Source of the DNA: Microbacterium profundi
Lineage (GTDB): Bacteria > Actinomycetota > Actinomycetes > Actinomycetales > Microbacteriaceae
Direction of reading: 5' to 3'
Assembly: GCF_000763375.1 (NCBI RefSeq)
Contig: NZ_JPSY01000001.1
Location: 868,001 to 932,000, forward strand
DNA length: 64,000 bases
Shown here: positions 34,376-43,450 of the stretch, piece by piece
Position numbering within the stretch: position 1 is the stretch's first letter
Layout: every line of letters starts with the position of its first letter
Translations under genes and position numbers: made by a program
Notes under the pieces: model-generated
Told to the model about the DNA's origin: nothing
The model's database searches: none
Seen by the model: the letters and a program-made list of their open reading frames with translations, nothing else

Positions 34376-34801
34376 CGCCACGGCGAACTGACCCCGGGCG
34401 TTCGTACGGGCGTCGAATCAGTGCCAGGGATCGTCACGAACCCGATCGCCCACCAGTGCTCGAACAGACCACCATGCTTGATCTGATCATCGACGAATTC
34501 ACCGTCTCGTCAAAGAAGTGTCGTGATGTGTCGCTGCTACTTGAAGTTGCTGAACCGCTGAACCTCAGAGCGGCTTATGAGACGAGACATCCCCACGATG
34601 ACCTTCATCGGATGCTGTGTGGTGAAGGTCAGCCCGGTCACCAACAGCCGGCAGTCGCGTGTCAGCTTGACGTCTCCGCTGGCTGCCGGAAACGTCGCGC
34701 GGACCGTTTCGGCGGATGCGGTTCCGGCAGGGTGTTTCGGCAGGCGCTCGATCGGCGTGTCGTACCCATGATCGTCAACCTCTTCGCGGCTGCCGATAAC
34801 G

Positions 34802-36232
34802 GGCTCTCCTGCTCCTTCCGTGGGTCATCGGCCGGGGAGTGCGGGTCGGTGGGGTCCGAGGGTGAGCATTGCGAGGGCGATGAGCGCGTCAGCTGATTTG
34901 AAGCCGAATGCGATTCGGGTGATGAGTCTGATCTTCGTGTTCGTTGATTCGATGAGGGCGTTGGAGAGGCCGTGCTCGATCGCAGCGAGGATCCGGTCAC
35001 GGTGTTTCACGATGCTGCGTTGAAGCTTCACGAACGCGGGGATCCGGGATCGTCTCGCCCACGACACCCACCCGTCGAGGGCGTCTCGTGCCGCTTCGAG
35101 CGGCATCTTGAAGATCGCCCGCAGCCCTTCTTTGAGCAGGTACGCCCGGTAGAGCCGCGGGTCAGCTTTCACGATCCACGCGAGCTTCTCGCTCTGATGC
35201 TCGGTGAGGGTGTCCGGGTTCTTCAGTAGCGCGAACCGGGCGCCCTTCAGCCTGGTCGCCCGCTCGGACTGCGGCCGGCCAGGCGCGTCAGCGGGCGGGC
35301 GGCCCCGTGGCCTGCTCGGCTCGGCCCGAGCGAGCTTACGGGCCTCGTTCCACGACTCGCGCCGCACCTCGTTGAGCGCCTCGGTAGCCCACATCACGAT
35401 ATGAAATGGATCGGCGACGCGGACCGCGTTCGGACATTTCTCCGCCACGACGCTGCCGATGAAGTCCGCTCCATCCGCGGAAACATGCGTGATCAGGGTG
35501 CAACGCTCCGCCCCGAGAAGGTCGAAGAACTCTCGCAGCGTGTCCTTGCTGCGCCCGGGCGCAGCCCATACGAGGGTCTTCGTGTCATGGTCAACGACGA
35601 CCATCAGATACTTGTGGCCCCTCTTGTAACTGATCTCGTCGATCCCGATCCGCCGCAGCCCGTCGAACCGGTCATGCAGAGCCTCGGCATCTGCCCAGAC
35701 GCGGGCGATGACCGCACCGACCGTGCGCCACGCGATCCGCATCAACTGCGTCACCGTGCTCTTCGACGATCTCGTCGCCAGCCATGCAACCTGATCATCG
35801 AACGCATACGTGTGACCGGCACCATGACGAGCCCACGGCACCTGCCGCACGGTCACCCCGTGCACCGCGCACGACACCCGCGACGCGTCGGCGACCAGAT
35901 ATACCCGGATCGTGCCGAGATCCAGGCCCCGCCACCGCCGCTGACCCTCACCACGGTCATACGCCGGGCAGCGACGCCCACACGCCCCGCACCGGCCACG
36001 AGCCGATTTCCGTGGCCTCACCCGCACGATCAGCGCCTGCTCGTCTTCGTCGAACTCGACATCCTCGATCACCGTCTTCTCGACCCCGAGCAACGCCGAC
36101 CATAGACTGACATTCCGCACGCCGTTCCCCGTTCACTGGTTCCTGTTCCTTGACAGTCCAGAAACCTATACGAGAGAACGGCGTGCGCCCGTTCAAACCC
36201 GCCCAAACACCCACGGATACGTCACAAGAGCC
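34802..36232. mobile_element. ISL3-family insertion sequence, complete
   Basis: 1431 bp. Left end GGCTCTCCTGCTCCTTCCGT and right end (complement) GGCTCTTGTGACGTATCCGT are imperfect inverted repeats of about 24 bp, flanked by an exact 8-bp duplication CGATAACG (34794-34801 and 36233-36240). Carries one transposase gene. Confidence 0.92.
34825..36120 (-). CDS. ISL3-family transposase
   Basis: 431 residues, full length. N-terminal zinc-binding region CGACGRRCPAYD and HGVTVRQVPWARHGAGHT, then the DDE-type domain with GIDEISYKRGHKYL (Asp), HVSADGADFIGSV (Asp) and, near the end, SNALIESTNTKIRLITR (Glu). Intact frame, so the element may be active. Confidence 0.93.
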   Translation of the reverse strand: MRNVSLWSALLGVEKTVIEDVEFDEDEQALIVRVRPRKSARGRCGACGRRCPAYDRGEGQRRWRGLDLGTIRVYLVADASRVSCAVHGVTVRQVPWARHGAGHTYAFDDQVAWLATRSSKSTVTQLMRIAWRTVGAVIARVWADAEALHDRFDGLRRIGIDEISYKRGHKYLMVVVDHDTKTLVWAAPGRSKDTLREFFDLLGAERCTLITHVSADGADFIGSVVAEKCPNAVRVADPFHIVMWATEALNEVRRESWNEARKLARAEPSRPRGRPPADAPGRPQSERATRLKGARFALLKNPDTLTEHQSEKLAWIVKADPRLYRAYLLKEGLRAIFKMPLEAARDALDGWVSWARRSRIPAFVKLQRSIVKHRDRILAAIEHGLSNALIESTNTKIRLITRIAFGFKSADALIALAMLTLGPHRPALPGR

Positions 36233-36336
36233 CGATAACGATCGATTTCGGCAGTTGTGCATGTACCAGAACGGCGGCAGCGTCACAAGCTGTGCTTTCG
36301 CTGCGAACCCTCTATGTTCGAGGTCGGAGGGCAATG

Positions 36337-36759
36337 ATGAGAAGACCCGGGCTTGTAGCCATCTTGCTCGCGCTATGCCTAGGGTCCGCCTGTGGATGCG
36401 CACCAGAGCAGCCGCCGATGGAGAGTGATCGATCTCAGTTCTCCGCCCCGTCAAGCGGTTTCACCGCGCAAGTTGTCGCCTCTGGCGCCGAGGGCGTCAC
36501 TATTACGTGGATCGACGACACGACCAAGCTCATCATCACCACCGAAGGCAGCTCCTCGTGCCCACTCGTACCTCTGCGGCTCGACGGGGAGCACCACGAC
36601 ACGGTTGTCCTAGGGCGTGATGACGGAGGAAACGCTGTCTGTTCGGCCGACCTCAGCCCCACTAGTTCCACAATCACGCGACCCAAGTCATGGGATCCAG
36701 GCATCCAAATCGTCGGCACATACACCGACACCGAACTCTATCTGACGCCATCTCGCTGA
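36337..36759 (+). CDS. Small lipoprotein, unknown function
   Basis: 140 residues. MRRPGLVAILLALCLGSACG is a lipoprotein signal with the lipobox Cys at LGSAC. The mature part is about 120 residues with two Cys (SSCPLVP, GNAVCSAD) that could pair. CGGAGGG lies 6 nt upstream. Ends 18 bp before the protease gene in the same direction, so the two were probably one secreted module. No family recognised. Confidence 0.75.
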   Translation: MRRPGLVAILLALCLGSACGCAPEQPPMESDRSQFSAPSSGFTAQVVASGAEGVTITWIDDTTKLIITTEGSSSCPLVPLRLDGEHHDTVVLGRDDGGNAVCSADLSPTSSTITRPKSWDPGIQIVGTYTDTELYLTPSR

Positions 36760-37683
36760 CCAACAGAAGGAAGATCCATGCGAAAAATGCTCGTTCGATC
36801 CACTCTCGCGTTCTCCGGAGTTCTCACACTAGGGGTCATGGCTATTGCTACGCCCGCTACGGCAACATCCAATGTCGTCGAAGATGATGAACCGACTTCG
36901 ATCGATATACCCGTCACTACCGACCTGAAGACGCTTCTACCTCCTGTACCGGAAGGCCTCATGAACTGGGCGTCTGAAACACAGGATCGCCTGGAGAGCG
37001 TCAATCAGTTCTCCACCGTAAGCCTGTCTGAGGATCGCAAGTCCGCAGAGATCTACTGGTACGGAGCCGCAACCGACGCATTAGACGAAGCATTGACTGC
37101 GGCGCCCGCCGAATACGCGGTCACCGTGGTTCCTACGCTGTACGAGCCAGGAGAGCTCCGCACCGCGGCATTGGACCTACTGAATGCGGGCGAATTCAAT
37201 GGCTCTGCGGTTACCGCTACCTGGCCGGACTTCGACGGTAGCGGTCTCGGCGTCCAGATCGACGATATGTCCGCAAACCGTGGCACTGGCGCGACCGAGT
37301 ACCAAGGATTCCCAGTTGAGGTCAGCGAAGGAGAAGCGGCAGCTGCGATCGGTCGACAAGACGACAACCTCCATCTGGGTGGATCCAGACTAGTGAGAGC
37401 CTCCACTGGAGGCCGCTGCTCTCTGGGGTTCTCTGTGCAGTCCACAGCTTCCAGTCCCACTGATGGCGGTATGTTTGCGGCACATTGTGGGAACGTGGGT
37501 GACGCGTGGCTGCGGCCGACTGTTAGCGGCCATGCCAAACTGCCCATAGGCGGCCACGGAACTGCCCACTGACGGCCAGGAGAACTGCCCGTTGGTGGCC
37601 ATGAGATCTGCCCACTTCCTTTTCGGAACCCCGCCCGGTTATGCGGCGGGAGCCTCTTCCCGGGGTTTGATTGCGGTGTCTAG

Positions 37684-39407
37684 GTGCGCGGGTCAGAATC
37701 GGGTGGCGTGGCGCGCGGCGTTGACTCTGGCATCGCGCGCTGACGGTCGCGAACGGGAACGGGCGGGCCGTTGCGGTGTGAGAGCGTGCGGGATCGCACG
37801 GCGAGGGGCTCGTGGCGACTGTCGGTGCGTGCTGTGACGCCCCGGGACCCCTGGGGAGGCCTATGCGGGCGCCAGCCCGGCGGCTGTAGCGACGCGGAGC
37901 TTGCGGAGGTTGTGGCAGATCGTGTGGAGTAGCCATTCGCCTTGGGCGCCGGCGAGTCCGCGTAGCCGGAGCTGTCCGGCGTTTTGCCGGGTCTTCATCT
38001 GCCCGAACGCGGGTTCAACGATGGCTTTGCGGCGCGCGTAGTCGGTGCGGCCCTGCTCGGTGCGCAGCGCGTGCGCCATCCGCTCCCGCCGGCTCGCGTC
38101 CTCTGGGGCCGGGTCCGGGGCGCCGGCGGTAGGGAAGCTCTCGCCGTGACGTTGCCGTCCCGTCGCGATCAACACCTGTGCGTCCAGATCGTCGGCGGCT
38201 TCGAGGTTGGCTTCCGAGCAGTAGCCCGCGTCAGCGAGGACGACCTCTGGGGAACGCTCGATTCCTGCCGCATCGAGGTTCCGTAGGGTCTGCTCGGCCA
38301 TCGGGACGAACTGCTGGATATCGGTGGCCTGCTGGGTGACCTCGGCGCTCAACACGATCTGGTGGCCCTCATCGACAACGGCCTGCGCGTTGAACGCGTA
38401 ATCGAAGCCGCGGACCGTCTTCATCATCCGCGCCTCAGGATCGGTGAAATTGCGTTGCGCTTTCGGCTTCGGCGCCGCCGTGTCCTTCGACGATCTGACG
38501 GCCGCGTCGGCCTGCTCAGGGGGCTGACCGGCGGCGTCGGCCTTCTTCCGCGCCACGGCTGCCGCCTTCTCGGCGGCGTCGGCCTCGATCGCGTCCTTCG
38601 CGGCACGTAGTTTTACCAGGCGCCCCTCACGGCGGGCCAGCTCCGGGGCGACCTCGTCCCCGCGCCGGTCCTGGCCGAACTGCTGATCCTCGGCCTCATC
38701 GACCGCCTCCGCCTCGGCGAGCAGCGCAGCGACCTCGGCTTGGAGCTGATCGATCTTCGGCACGATCCGGTCATAGCTCATCGCCTTATGCCGCGACGCG
38801 TTCGCAGCCAGCTTCGTGCCATCCAGCGCGACCCGCCCCAACCGCACCAGCCCCGCCTCCGCGCAGACCCGCAGCACCTGCAGGAACAACCCCGGCAGGG
38901 CATCCAGGTGACGCCGACGAAACCGGGCCAGCGACCGGTAGTCGGGCGCCTGGTTGCCCGACAGCCACCGGAAGGCGATGTCGCGCTTGCAGCGCCGCTC
39001 CAACTCACGAGACGAGGTCACGCCCGTCGCGTACGCGAACAGCAGCAGCTTCAACATCATCCGCGGGTCATACGGAGGCGCACCCGAGGCGGACGCGTAC
39101 GACGCGTAGACCGGCGTCAGATCCAAGAGCTCTTCGACGACCTCGGAGATGAACCGGGCCTCATCATCCTCGTCCAGCCAGTCATCCAGACTCGGCGGGA
39201 GCAGGAAACACTGCCCCTGGTCATACCCACGGAACGTCTTGCCCGCACCCGCCGGTGCAGCCGATCCCGGCGCCCGCGCCTCACCCGGCTCGACCTCGAA
39301 CAGACCCTCCAGGCTGGCAGTCACCGTCATGAATCGATTCTCCCAGCACCCCGCGCTATCCACCGGATTCACCCCGGCGCGTTAACGGAAGGATCTGACC
39401 CACGCAC
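37684..39407. mobile_element. IS1182-family element nested in the IS21 leader
   Basis: Inverted repeats GTGCGCGGGTCAGA (from 37684) and, on the right, TCTGACCCACGCAC (to 39407), one mismatch, flanked by CTAG on both sides (37680-37683; 39408-39411), the palindromic 4-bp target seen for this family. It lies between the IS21 left-end repeats and istA, 37 bp upstream of the istA start. Confidence 0.9.
37861..39330 (-). CDS. IS1182-family transposase
   Basis: 489 residues, intact. YDQGQCFLLPPSLDDWLDED at the N-terminus, the DUF772-type region YDPRMMLKLLLFAYATGV, a basic/Ala-rich coiled region, then the DDE part with VALDGTKLAANAS (Asp), VVLADAGYCSEANLE (Asp) and RKAIVEPAFGQMKT (Glu). ATG 39330 chosen to give the usual MTVTASLEGLFEVE start. 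Confidence 0.93.
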   Translation of the reverse strand: MTVTASLEGLFEVEPGEARAPGSAAPAGAGKTFRGYDQGQCFLLPPSLDDWLDEDDEARFISEVVEELLDLTPVYASYASASGAPPYDPRMMLKLLLFAYATGVTSSRELERRCKRDIAFRWLSGNQAPDYRSLARFRRRHLDALPGLFLQVLRVCAEAGLVRLGRVALDGTKLAANASRHKAMSYDRIVPKIDQLQAEVAALLAEAEAVDEAEDQQFGQDRRGDEVAPELARREGRLVKLRAAKDAIEADAAEKAAAVARKKADAAGQPPEQADAAVRSSKDTAAPKPKAQRNFTDPEARMMKTVRGFDYAFNAQAVVDEGHQIVLSAEVTQQATDIQQFVPMAEQTLRNLDAAGIERSPEVVLADAGYCSEANLEAADDLDAQVLIATGRQRHGESFPTAGAPDPAPEDASRRERMAHALRTEQGRTDYARRKAIVEPAFGQMKTRQNAGQLRLRGLAGAQGEWLLHTICHNLRKLRVATAAGLAPA

Positions 39408-39444
39408 CTAGACGCACCAAAGTCACCCAGGAAGAGGTCCTGTA

Positions 39445-40995
39445 ATGAAGTTAGACGGAGAAGTCATGGAAATACTTGAGGCATACGATCTGACTGGATC
39501 GTTGCGCGCGACCGCGGAGCTGACCGGTTGCTCGCACCACACCGTTGCGCGGCATGTTGCCGCTCGCGATGCCGGGAGACCGATCGCCGAGCCGGCGTTC
39601 CGGGGCCGGGTCACGGACCCGTTCCTGCCCAAGATCGAGGAATGGGTCGAGAAGTCTCTGGGCAAGATCCGGGCTGATAAGGCTCACGACAGGCTCGTCG
39701 CGCTGGGCTATGAGGGCTCTGAACGCTCGACCCGCCGGGCGGTCGCGCAGGTCCGCGCCGCTTACCGGCTCGGCCACGTCCGGGTGCACCGCCCCTGGAT
39801 AACGGAGCCGGGGATGTGGTTACAGTACGACTTTGGCGACGGCCCGGTGATCGACGGGAAGAAGACGGTGTTGTTCGTGGCGTGGTTGGCGTGGTGTCGG
39901 TTCCGGATCGTCATTCCGCTGCGGGACCGGACCGCGCCGAGCGTGTTCGCGGCGTTGGATCGCACGTTTAGGACCGCTGGCGGCGCCCCGACCTATGTGC
40001 TGACCGACAACGAGAAAACGGTCACCGTGTCGCACATCGCCGGGGTCCCGGTGCGGAACCAGCAGACGGTGGACTTCGCCCGCCACTACGGGGTGACAGT
40101 GTTGACCTGTCAGCCGGCGGATCCGGCGTCCAAGGGCGGGGTGGAGTCCTCGGTGAAGCTCGCCAAGGCCGACATCGTCCCCAAGGACACGAACCTGTTA
40201 CCCGAGTACGCCTCGTTCGCCGAGGTGGAAGCGGCGTGCGACGCGTTCATGGACCACGTCAACAACCGGGAACACCGCGCCACCCGGCGGAAGCCCGCGG
40301 CGATGCTCGAGGAAGAACAGCTCCGGCTGCACCGGGTCCCCGACACCGCGCACACGGTCGCGTTCGGGCTCTCGCGCAGCGTCCCGGACAACACCCCGAT
40401 GGTCACGTTCGAGAATGGCCAGTACTCCGTCCCCGCTCACCTGCTCGGCGGCCGCGTGTTCGTCCGCTCCCACGGTGTCGGCACCGACGAGCAGGTCATC
40501 GTCGTGCACGTCGGCTCCGACGGCCCCGTCGAAGTCGCGCGGCATAACCGGGCCCGGCCGGGCAGTCCCGCGATCGATGACGCGCACTTCCCCGACCATC
40601 GGGAGAAGGTCCCGGGCGATTACACGATCAAGGCCAGGAGCGCCGCGGAGGCCGAGTTCCTCGGCATCGGCGCCGGCGCTCACGCCTGGCTGCTGGAAGC
40701 GGCCGCGGTGGGCACGGCGCGGATGAACGTGAAGATGGCCGAAGCGGTCGCGGTGGCGAAGATCAGCGGCACAGCCCAGGTCGACGCTGCGTTGGGTGAG
40801 GCGGCCACCTACGGGCGGTTCGCGACCGGTGACCTCGCGTCGATCCTCAACGCGGCCGTCTCCAAGGGCAAGGCGCACCGAGCCGATGAGAAAGCGTCGC
40901 TGGCGCAGGGCACCGCCGGCTGGGCGGCGATCGGGCAGCCCGTCACGCCCGGGGTCGACCTTGCCGTCACGGATGATCTGGAGGAGAGCGCGTGA
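39445..40995 (+). CDS. istA: IS21-family transposase IstA
   Basis: 516 residues. N-terminal helix-turn-helix (SLRATAELTGCSHHTVARHV), then the DDE integrase core: YDFGDGPVIDGKK (Asp), VLTDNEKTVTVSH (Asp) and PASKGGVESSVKLAK (Glu). Transposes the element with its ATPase partner IstB. ATG 39445 follows GGAAGAGG; the original promoter region now contains the IS1182 insertion. Overlaps istB by 4 nt. Confidence 0.95.
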   Translation: MKLDGEVMEILEAYDLTGSLRATAELTGCSHHTVARHVAARDAGRPIAEPAFRGRVTDPFLPKIEEWVEKSLGKIRADKAHDRLVALGYEGSERSTRRAVAQVRAAYRLGHVRVHRPWITEPGMWLQYDFGDGPVIDGKKTVLFVAWLAWCRFRIVIPLRDRTAPSVFAALDRTFRTAGGAPTYVLTDNEKTVTVSHIAGVPVRNQQTVDFARHYGVTVLTCQPADPASKGGVESSVKLAKADIVPKDTNLLPEYASFAEVEAACDAFMDHVNNREHRATRRKPAAMLEEEQLRLHRVPDTAHTVAFGLSRSVPDNTPMVTFENGQYSVPAHLLGGRVFVRSHGVGTDEQVIVVHVGSDGPVEVARHNRARPGSPAIDDAHFPDHREKVPGDYTIKARSAAEAEFLGIGAGAHAWLLEAAAVGTARMNVKMAEAVAVAKISGTAQVDAALGEAATYGRFATGDLASILNAAVSKGKAHRADEKASLAQGTAGWAAIGQPVTPGVDLAVTDDLEESA

Positions 40996-41771
40996 GCGTC
41001 ACCCAGGCTGCCGCGCCCGTCCTCCCCGCTGACCTCGAAGCGTTGATGCGGCAGTTAAAGATGCCCTACGCTCGCGCGTTGGCGCCGGAGCTGATCGCGA
41101 CCGCGAAGTCCCAGCGGTGGGAACCGGCCGAGGTCATCAAGGCCCTCTTCGTCGAGGAGGTCACCGGCCGGGCCCGGTCCATGCTCGCCACGAGGCGCAA
41201 GGCCGCCGGGTTCCCGACCGGGAAGACCTTCGACACCTGGGACGAGTCCGCGTCCTCGATCCCGGTCCCGACGCAACAGGCACTGCGGACCCTGGAATGG
41301 ATCGGCCGGAAGGAGAACGTCGTCGTCTGCGGGCCATCGGGCACGGGGAAGACGTTCTTCCTCGAGGCCCTCGGGCAACAGGTTGTCGAGGCCGGGATGC
41401 GGGTCGCGTGGTTCCGGCTCGAGGATCTCGGCGCGTTGGTCCGCGCGCACCGCTCCGATGACTCCGTCAGCCGGGTCGTGGCCCGGATCCTCCGCGCGGA
41501 TCTGATCGTCGTCGATGACATCGGGCTACTCGAAGTCGGTGCGGACGCCGCCGAGGGCCTCTATCGACTCGTCGATGCCGCCTACGAGAAACGTTCCATC
41601 GCGGTGTCCTCGAACCTGCACCCCGCTGGGTTCGACGAACTCATGCCCAAGACCCTCGCGACGGCGACCGTCGACCGGCTGTTGCACCACGCGCACGTCT
41701 GCCAGACATCGGGCGACTCCATCCGGCTGACCCAGGCCCTCGCCGGGAAAGGAGTCACCGCGATGAACTAA
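40992..41771 (+). CDS. istB: IS21-family helper ATPase IstB
   Basis: 259 residues, GTG start overlapping the istA stop (GTGA). AAA+ ATPase that selects target and stimulates IstA. Walker A GPSGTGKTFF near residue 115, Walker B LIVVDDIGLLEV near 175. Complete. Confidence 0.95.
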   Translation: MSVTQAAAPVLPADLEALMRQLKMPYARALAPELIATAKSQRWEPAEVIKALFVEEVTGRARSMLATRRKAAGFPTGKTFDTWDESASSIPVPTQQALRTLEWIGRKENVVVCGPSGTGKTFFLEALGQQVVEAGMRVAWFRLEDLGALVRAHRSDDSVSRVVARILRADLIVVDDIGLLEVGADAAEGLYRLVDAAYEKRSIAVSSNLHPAGFDELMPKTLATATVDRLLHHAHVCQTSGDSIRLTQALAGKGVTAMN

Positions 41772-42486
41772 ACGACGACGCCCTCGACATGGCCAACGCC
41801 ACCAACACCCTGGTGGGCAGATCTGTTGGCCATGAGTGGGCAGTTTCCGTGGCCACCAGCGGGCATTTCTGCTGGCCGCCCACGGGCAGTTCCTATTGGC
41901 CATTGACAGCCGACACCAACCTCAGGGACGTACGTCTCGATGGGAAGCACCGGAGCCGAGATCAACAATCGCGATGGAGCAATTCTCACAGGTACGTTCT
42001 TCAATCCTGCGGTCTACATCGGTAGCTATACGAGTGATGCCTACGTCGGGATCACCACGGTCAACACACCAGTCAATGGCACAGAGATTTGCTACTCCGG
42101 CTCCTTCAGCGGAACAACCTGCGGGAATATCGTCAGTCAACCCATCTACAACTACAGTCTCACGGGCGTAGGCAACATCACTGGGCTGATGACGGCCAAC
42201 CCTCAAGGCCTCCCTGCCTTTGGGAACGGAGACAGTGGAGGGCCAGGTATTGCCGTGTTCCAGCACACCGACGGTACGCTTCGGATCTCCGCATCCACGA
42301 TCATCTCGGCGATACCCAGCAACAATAAGAGCGCAAACTGCCAAGGAATCCCCGGGTCCGGCCCGGCCAACAGCACCAACCCCAACGATCGCCAGTGCAG
42401 CCACATCGGAATCGTAACGCGAGCGAAAGACATCGCCAGTTCCCTGGGCTATTCCATCAAAACCGTGCCGTAAAAATCAGAGACCC

Positions 42487-42529
42487 ACGAAGAGCGAGCC
42501 GTAGGCCTCGGCCACGGCTCGCTCTTCGT
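42487..42529. terminator. Hairpin terminator after the protease gene
   Basis: 16-bp perfect arms ACGAAGAGCGAGCCGT (42487-42502) and its complement (42514-42529), 11-nt loop, 14 bp after the protease stop. The following 42540-42770 has no gene I can support. Confidence 0.88.
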
Positions 42530-42772
42530 ATATACGGCCTACGCGGGGTCGGGAACCACCGGTAGACGTGCCGAAACAGTCCGCCAAAGGGCGGTTACGA
42601 CTGGCCTTATCGACCGCTTCCTGGAACTAAGAAGCCACCTCGCACCGGAAACGATCGTTTCCGGCGAGGAGATGCTCCGCCGCCGTACCTCGTCCGACAC
42701 CTTCCGCGAGGCAAGGCAGAGAGTCCCTGTCGAAATCATTTGCCGCTCCTCAAACTTTCCGTAACCAAACCG

Positions 42773-42801
42773 TTGCATTCGTTACCGCCCCGTTATACAG
42801 T
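42773..42801 (+). promoter_or_regulatory. Promoter of a possible small RNA
   Basis: TTGCAT (42773-42778), 17-nt spacer, TACAGT (42796-42801). Predicted start near 42808; the only structured feature downstream before marR is a strong hairpin 65 nt later. Confidence 0.6.
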
Positions 42802-42807
42802 GATCAC

Positions 42808-42904
42808 ACGGTGAATGTTTGCTGTGGCATCCACCGCATGTGATTGCAGGACACTCTTGGTGCAAGGGACAAGGGCCGGTCGGGAGCCTCTCCGACCGGC
42901 CCTT
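42808..42904 (+). ncRNA. Candidate small RNA ending in a strong hairpin
   Basis: From the predicted start to a 13-bp perfect hairpin AAGGGCCGGTCGG (42871-42883) / CCGACCGGCCCTT (42892-42904). About 97 nt with no convincing ORF (an ATG at 42812 gives 34 codons that run through the hairpin). It ends 24 nt before the marR start, which has its own -10. Could also be a leader or terminator of a lost gene. Confidence 0.4.
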
Positions 42905-42928
42905 CACCGTTCCCACTAATCTGTATTC

Positions 42929-43357
42929 ATGACGGATCGCAAGCTCGCGCTCGAGACCTGGGAGAGCCTTTTCCGCGCCCAGCACGAGCTCTTCATGGCA
43001 ATGGCCGCCGACTTCGACGGCGCCGCCATCACTCAGGCCGAGTACGACGTGCTGCTCACGGTCGTCCGCTCCCCGGAGATGACTGCCAGGCTCCGCGACG
43101 TCACAGCGAACATGCTCATCAGCCAGCCGAGCGTGTCACGGCTCGTGGACCGCATGGTCTCGCGCGGACTGATCCAGAAGTGCCCCGATCCCGAAGACGG
43201 GCGCGGTGCACTGATCCGTGCGACCGAAGACGGCGCCCGCGCGTTCCGCGCGGTCGCGACAGTCCATGGGCGCTCGATCGCGCAGCGCATGTCGAAGCTC
43301 GACGACGATGAACTGCGCACGTTGCACTCGCTCACCGAGAAGCTCCGCGGCGACTGA
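42929..43357 (+). CDS. MarR-family transcriptional regulator
   Basis: 142 residues. Winged helix visible in QAEYDVLLTVVRSPEMTARL, NMLISQPSVSRLVDRMVSRG and CPDPEDGRGALIRATEDG. TAATCT (42917-42922) ends 6 nt before the ATG (leaderless pattern). Upstream of and co-oriented with the flotillin gene, which has a 9-bp inverted repeat in its promoter region that could be a target. Confidence 0.88.
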   Translation: MTDRKLALETWESLFRAQHELFMAMAADFDGAAITQAEYDVLLTVVRSPEMTARLRDVTANMLISQPSVSRLVDRMVSRGLIQKCPDPEDGRGALIRATEDGARAFRAVATVHGRSIAQRMSKLDDDELRTLHSLTEKLRGD

Positions 43358-43380
43358 CGGGGACTACTGCCCCCTCGGGT

Positions 43381-43410
43381 CTGCATCGATTTCTGACATA
43401 GTCGATGCAG
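43381..43410. promoter_or_regulatory. Inverted repeat upstream of the flotillin gene
   Basis: CTGCATCGA (43381-43389) and TCGATGCAG (43402-43410), 12-nt spacer, overlapping a CATAGT -10-like hexamer 48 bp before the flotillin ATG. Possible operator for the MarR protein encoded just upstream. Confidence 0.5.
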
Positions 43411-43450
43411 AAGCAGTCTTCGCAGATGCGGGGGCAGGGAGGGAACTTTC

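Larger units (their letters stand above)
34537..36313 (-). pseudogene. Unrecognised ORF split by the ISL3 element
   Basis: If the ISL3 element and one copy of its 8-bp duplication are removed, the minus strand has an open frame crossing the junction: VLVHAQLPKSIVIGSREEVD, then DHGYDTPIERLPKHPAG and, near the end, LTFTTQHPMKVIVGMSRLIS, stopping at TAG 34539-34537. About 110 codons are open; only about 22 lie on the right of the element and no start codon is found before an in-frame TAG at about 36313. No family recognised. Could be chance. Confidence 0.25.
37521..41908. mobile_element. IS21-family element (carrying an IS1182 element)
   Basis: Ends begin TGT (37521) and finish ACA (41908), flanked by the exact duplication GCCGAC (37515-37520; 41909-41914). 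Each end holds several copies of a GGCCA...AACTGCCCA repeat (left about 37526-37618; right about 41810-41905, inverted), the expected IstA binding sites. Encodes istA and istB. Total 4388 bp, of which 1724 bp are the nested IS1182 element. Confidence 0.93.
36778..42473 (+). pseudogene. Secreted chymotrypsin-like serine protease split by a 4.4-kb insertion
   Basis: N-terminal part 36778-37520: signal peptide (MLVRSTLAFSGVLTLGVMAI), a long pro-region, and the catalytic His in GGMFAAHCGNVGDAW. C-terminal part 41915-42473: GSYTSDAYVGI (Asp region) and the Ser motif GNGDSGGPG, ending in GYSIKTVP. Between them is an IS21 element. Joining 743 + 559 nt, with one copy of the 6-bp duplication, gives 1302 nt, an unbroken 433-residue frame (…WLRPTPTSGTYVSMGSTG…). 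Fits the alpha-lytic-protease-like S1 group with a pro-domain. The insertion must be recent, because no other damage is seen. Confidence 0.9.

Noticed and set aside
42539..42778. 79-codon minus ORF after the protease terminator
   Set aside because: No ribosome-binding site, -10 or family; sequence looks random.
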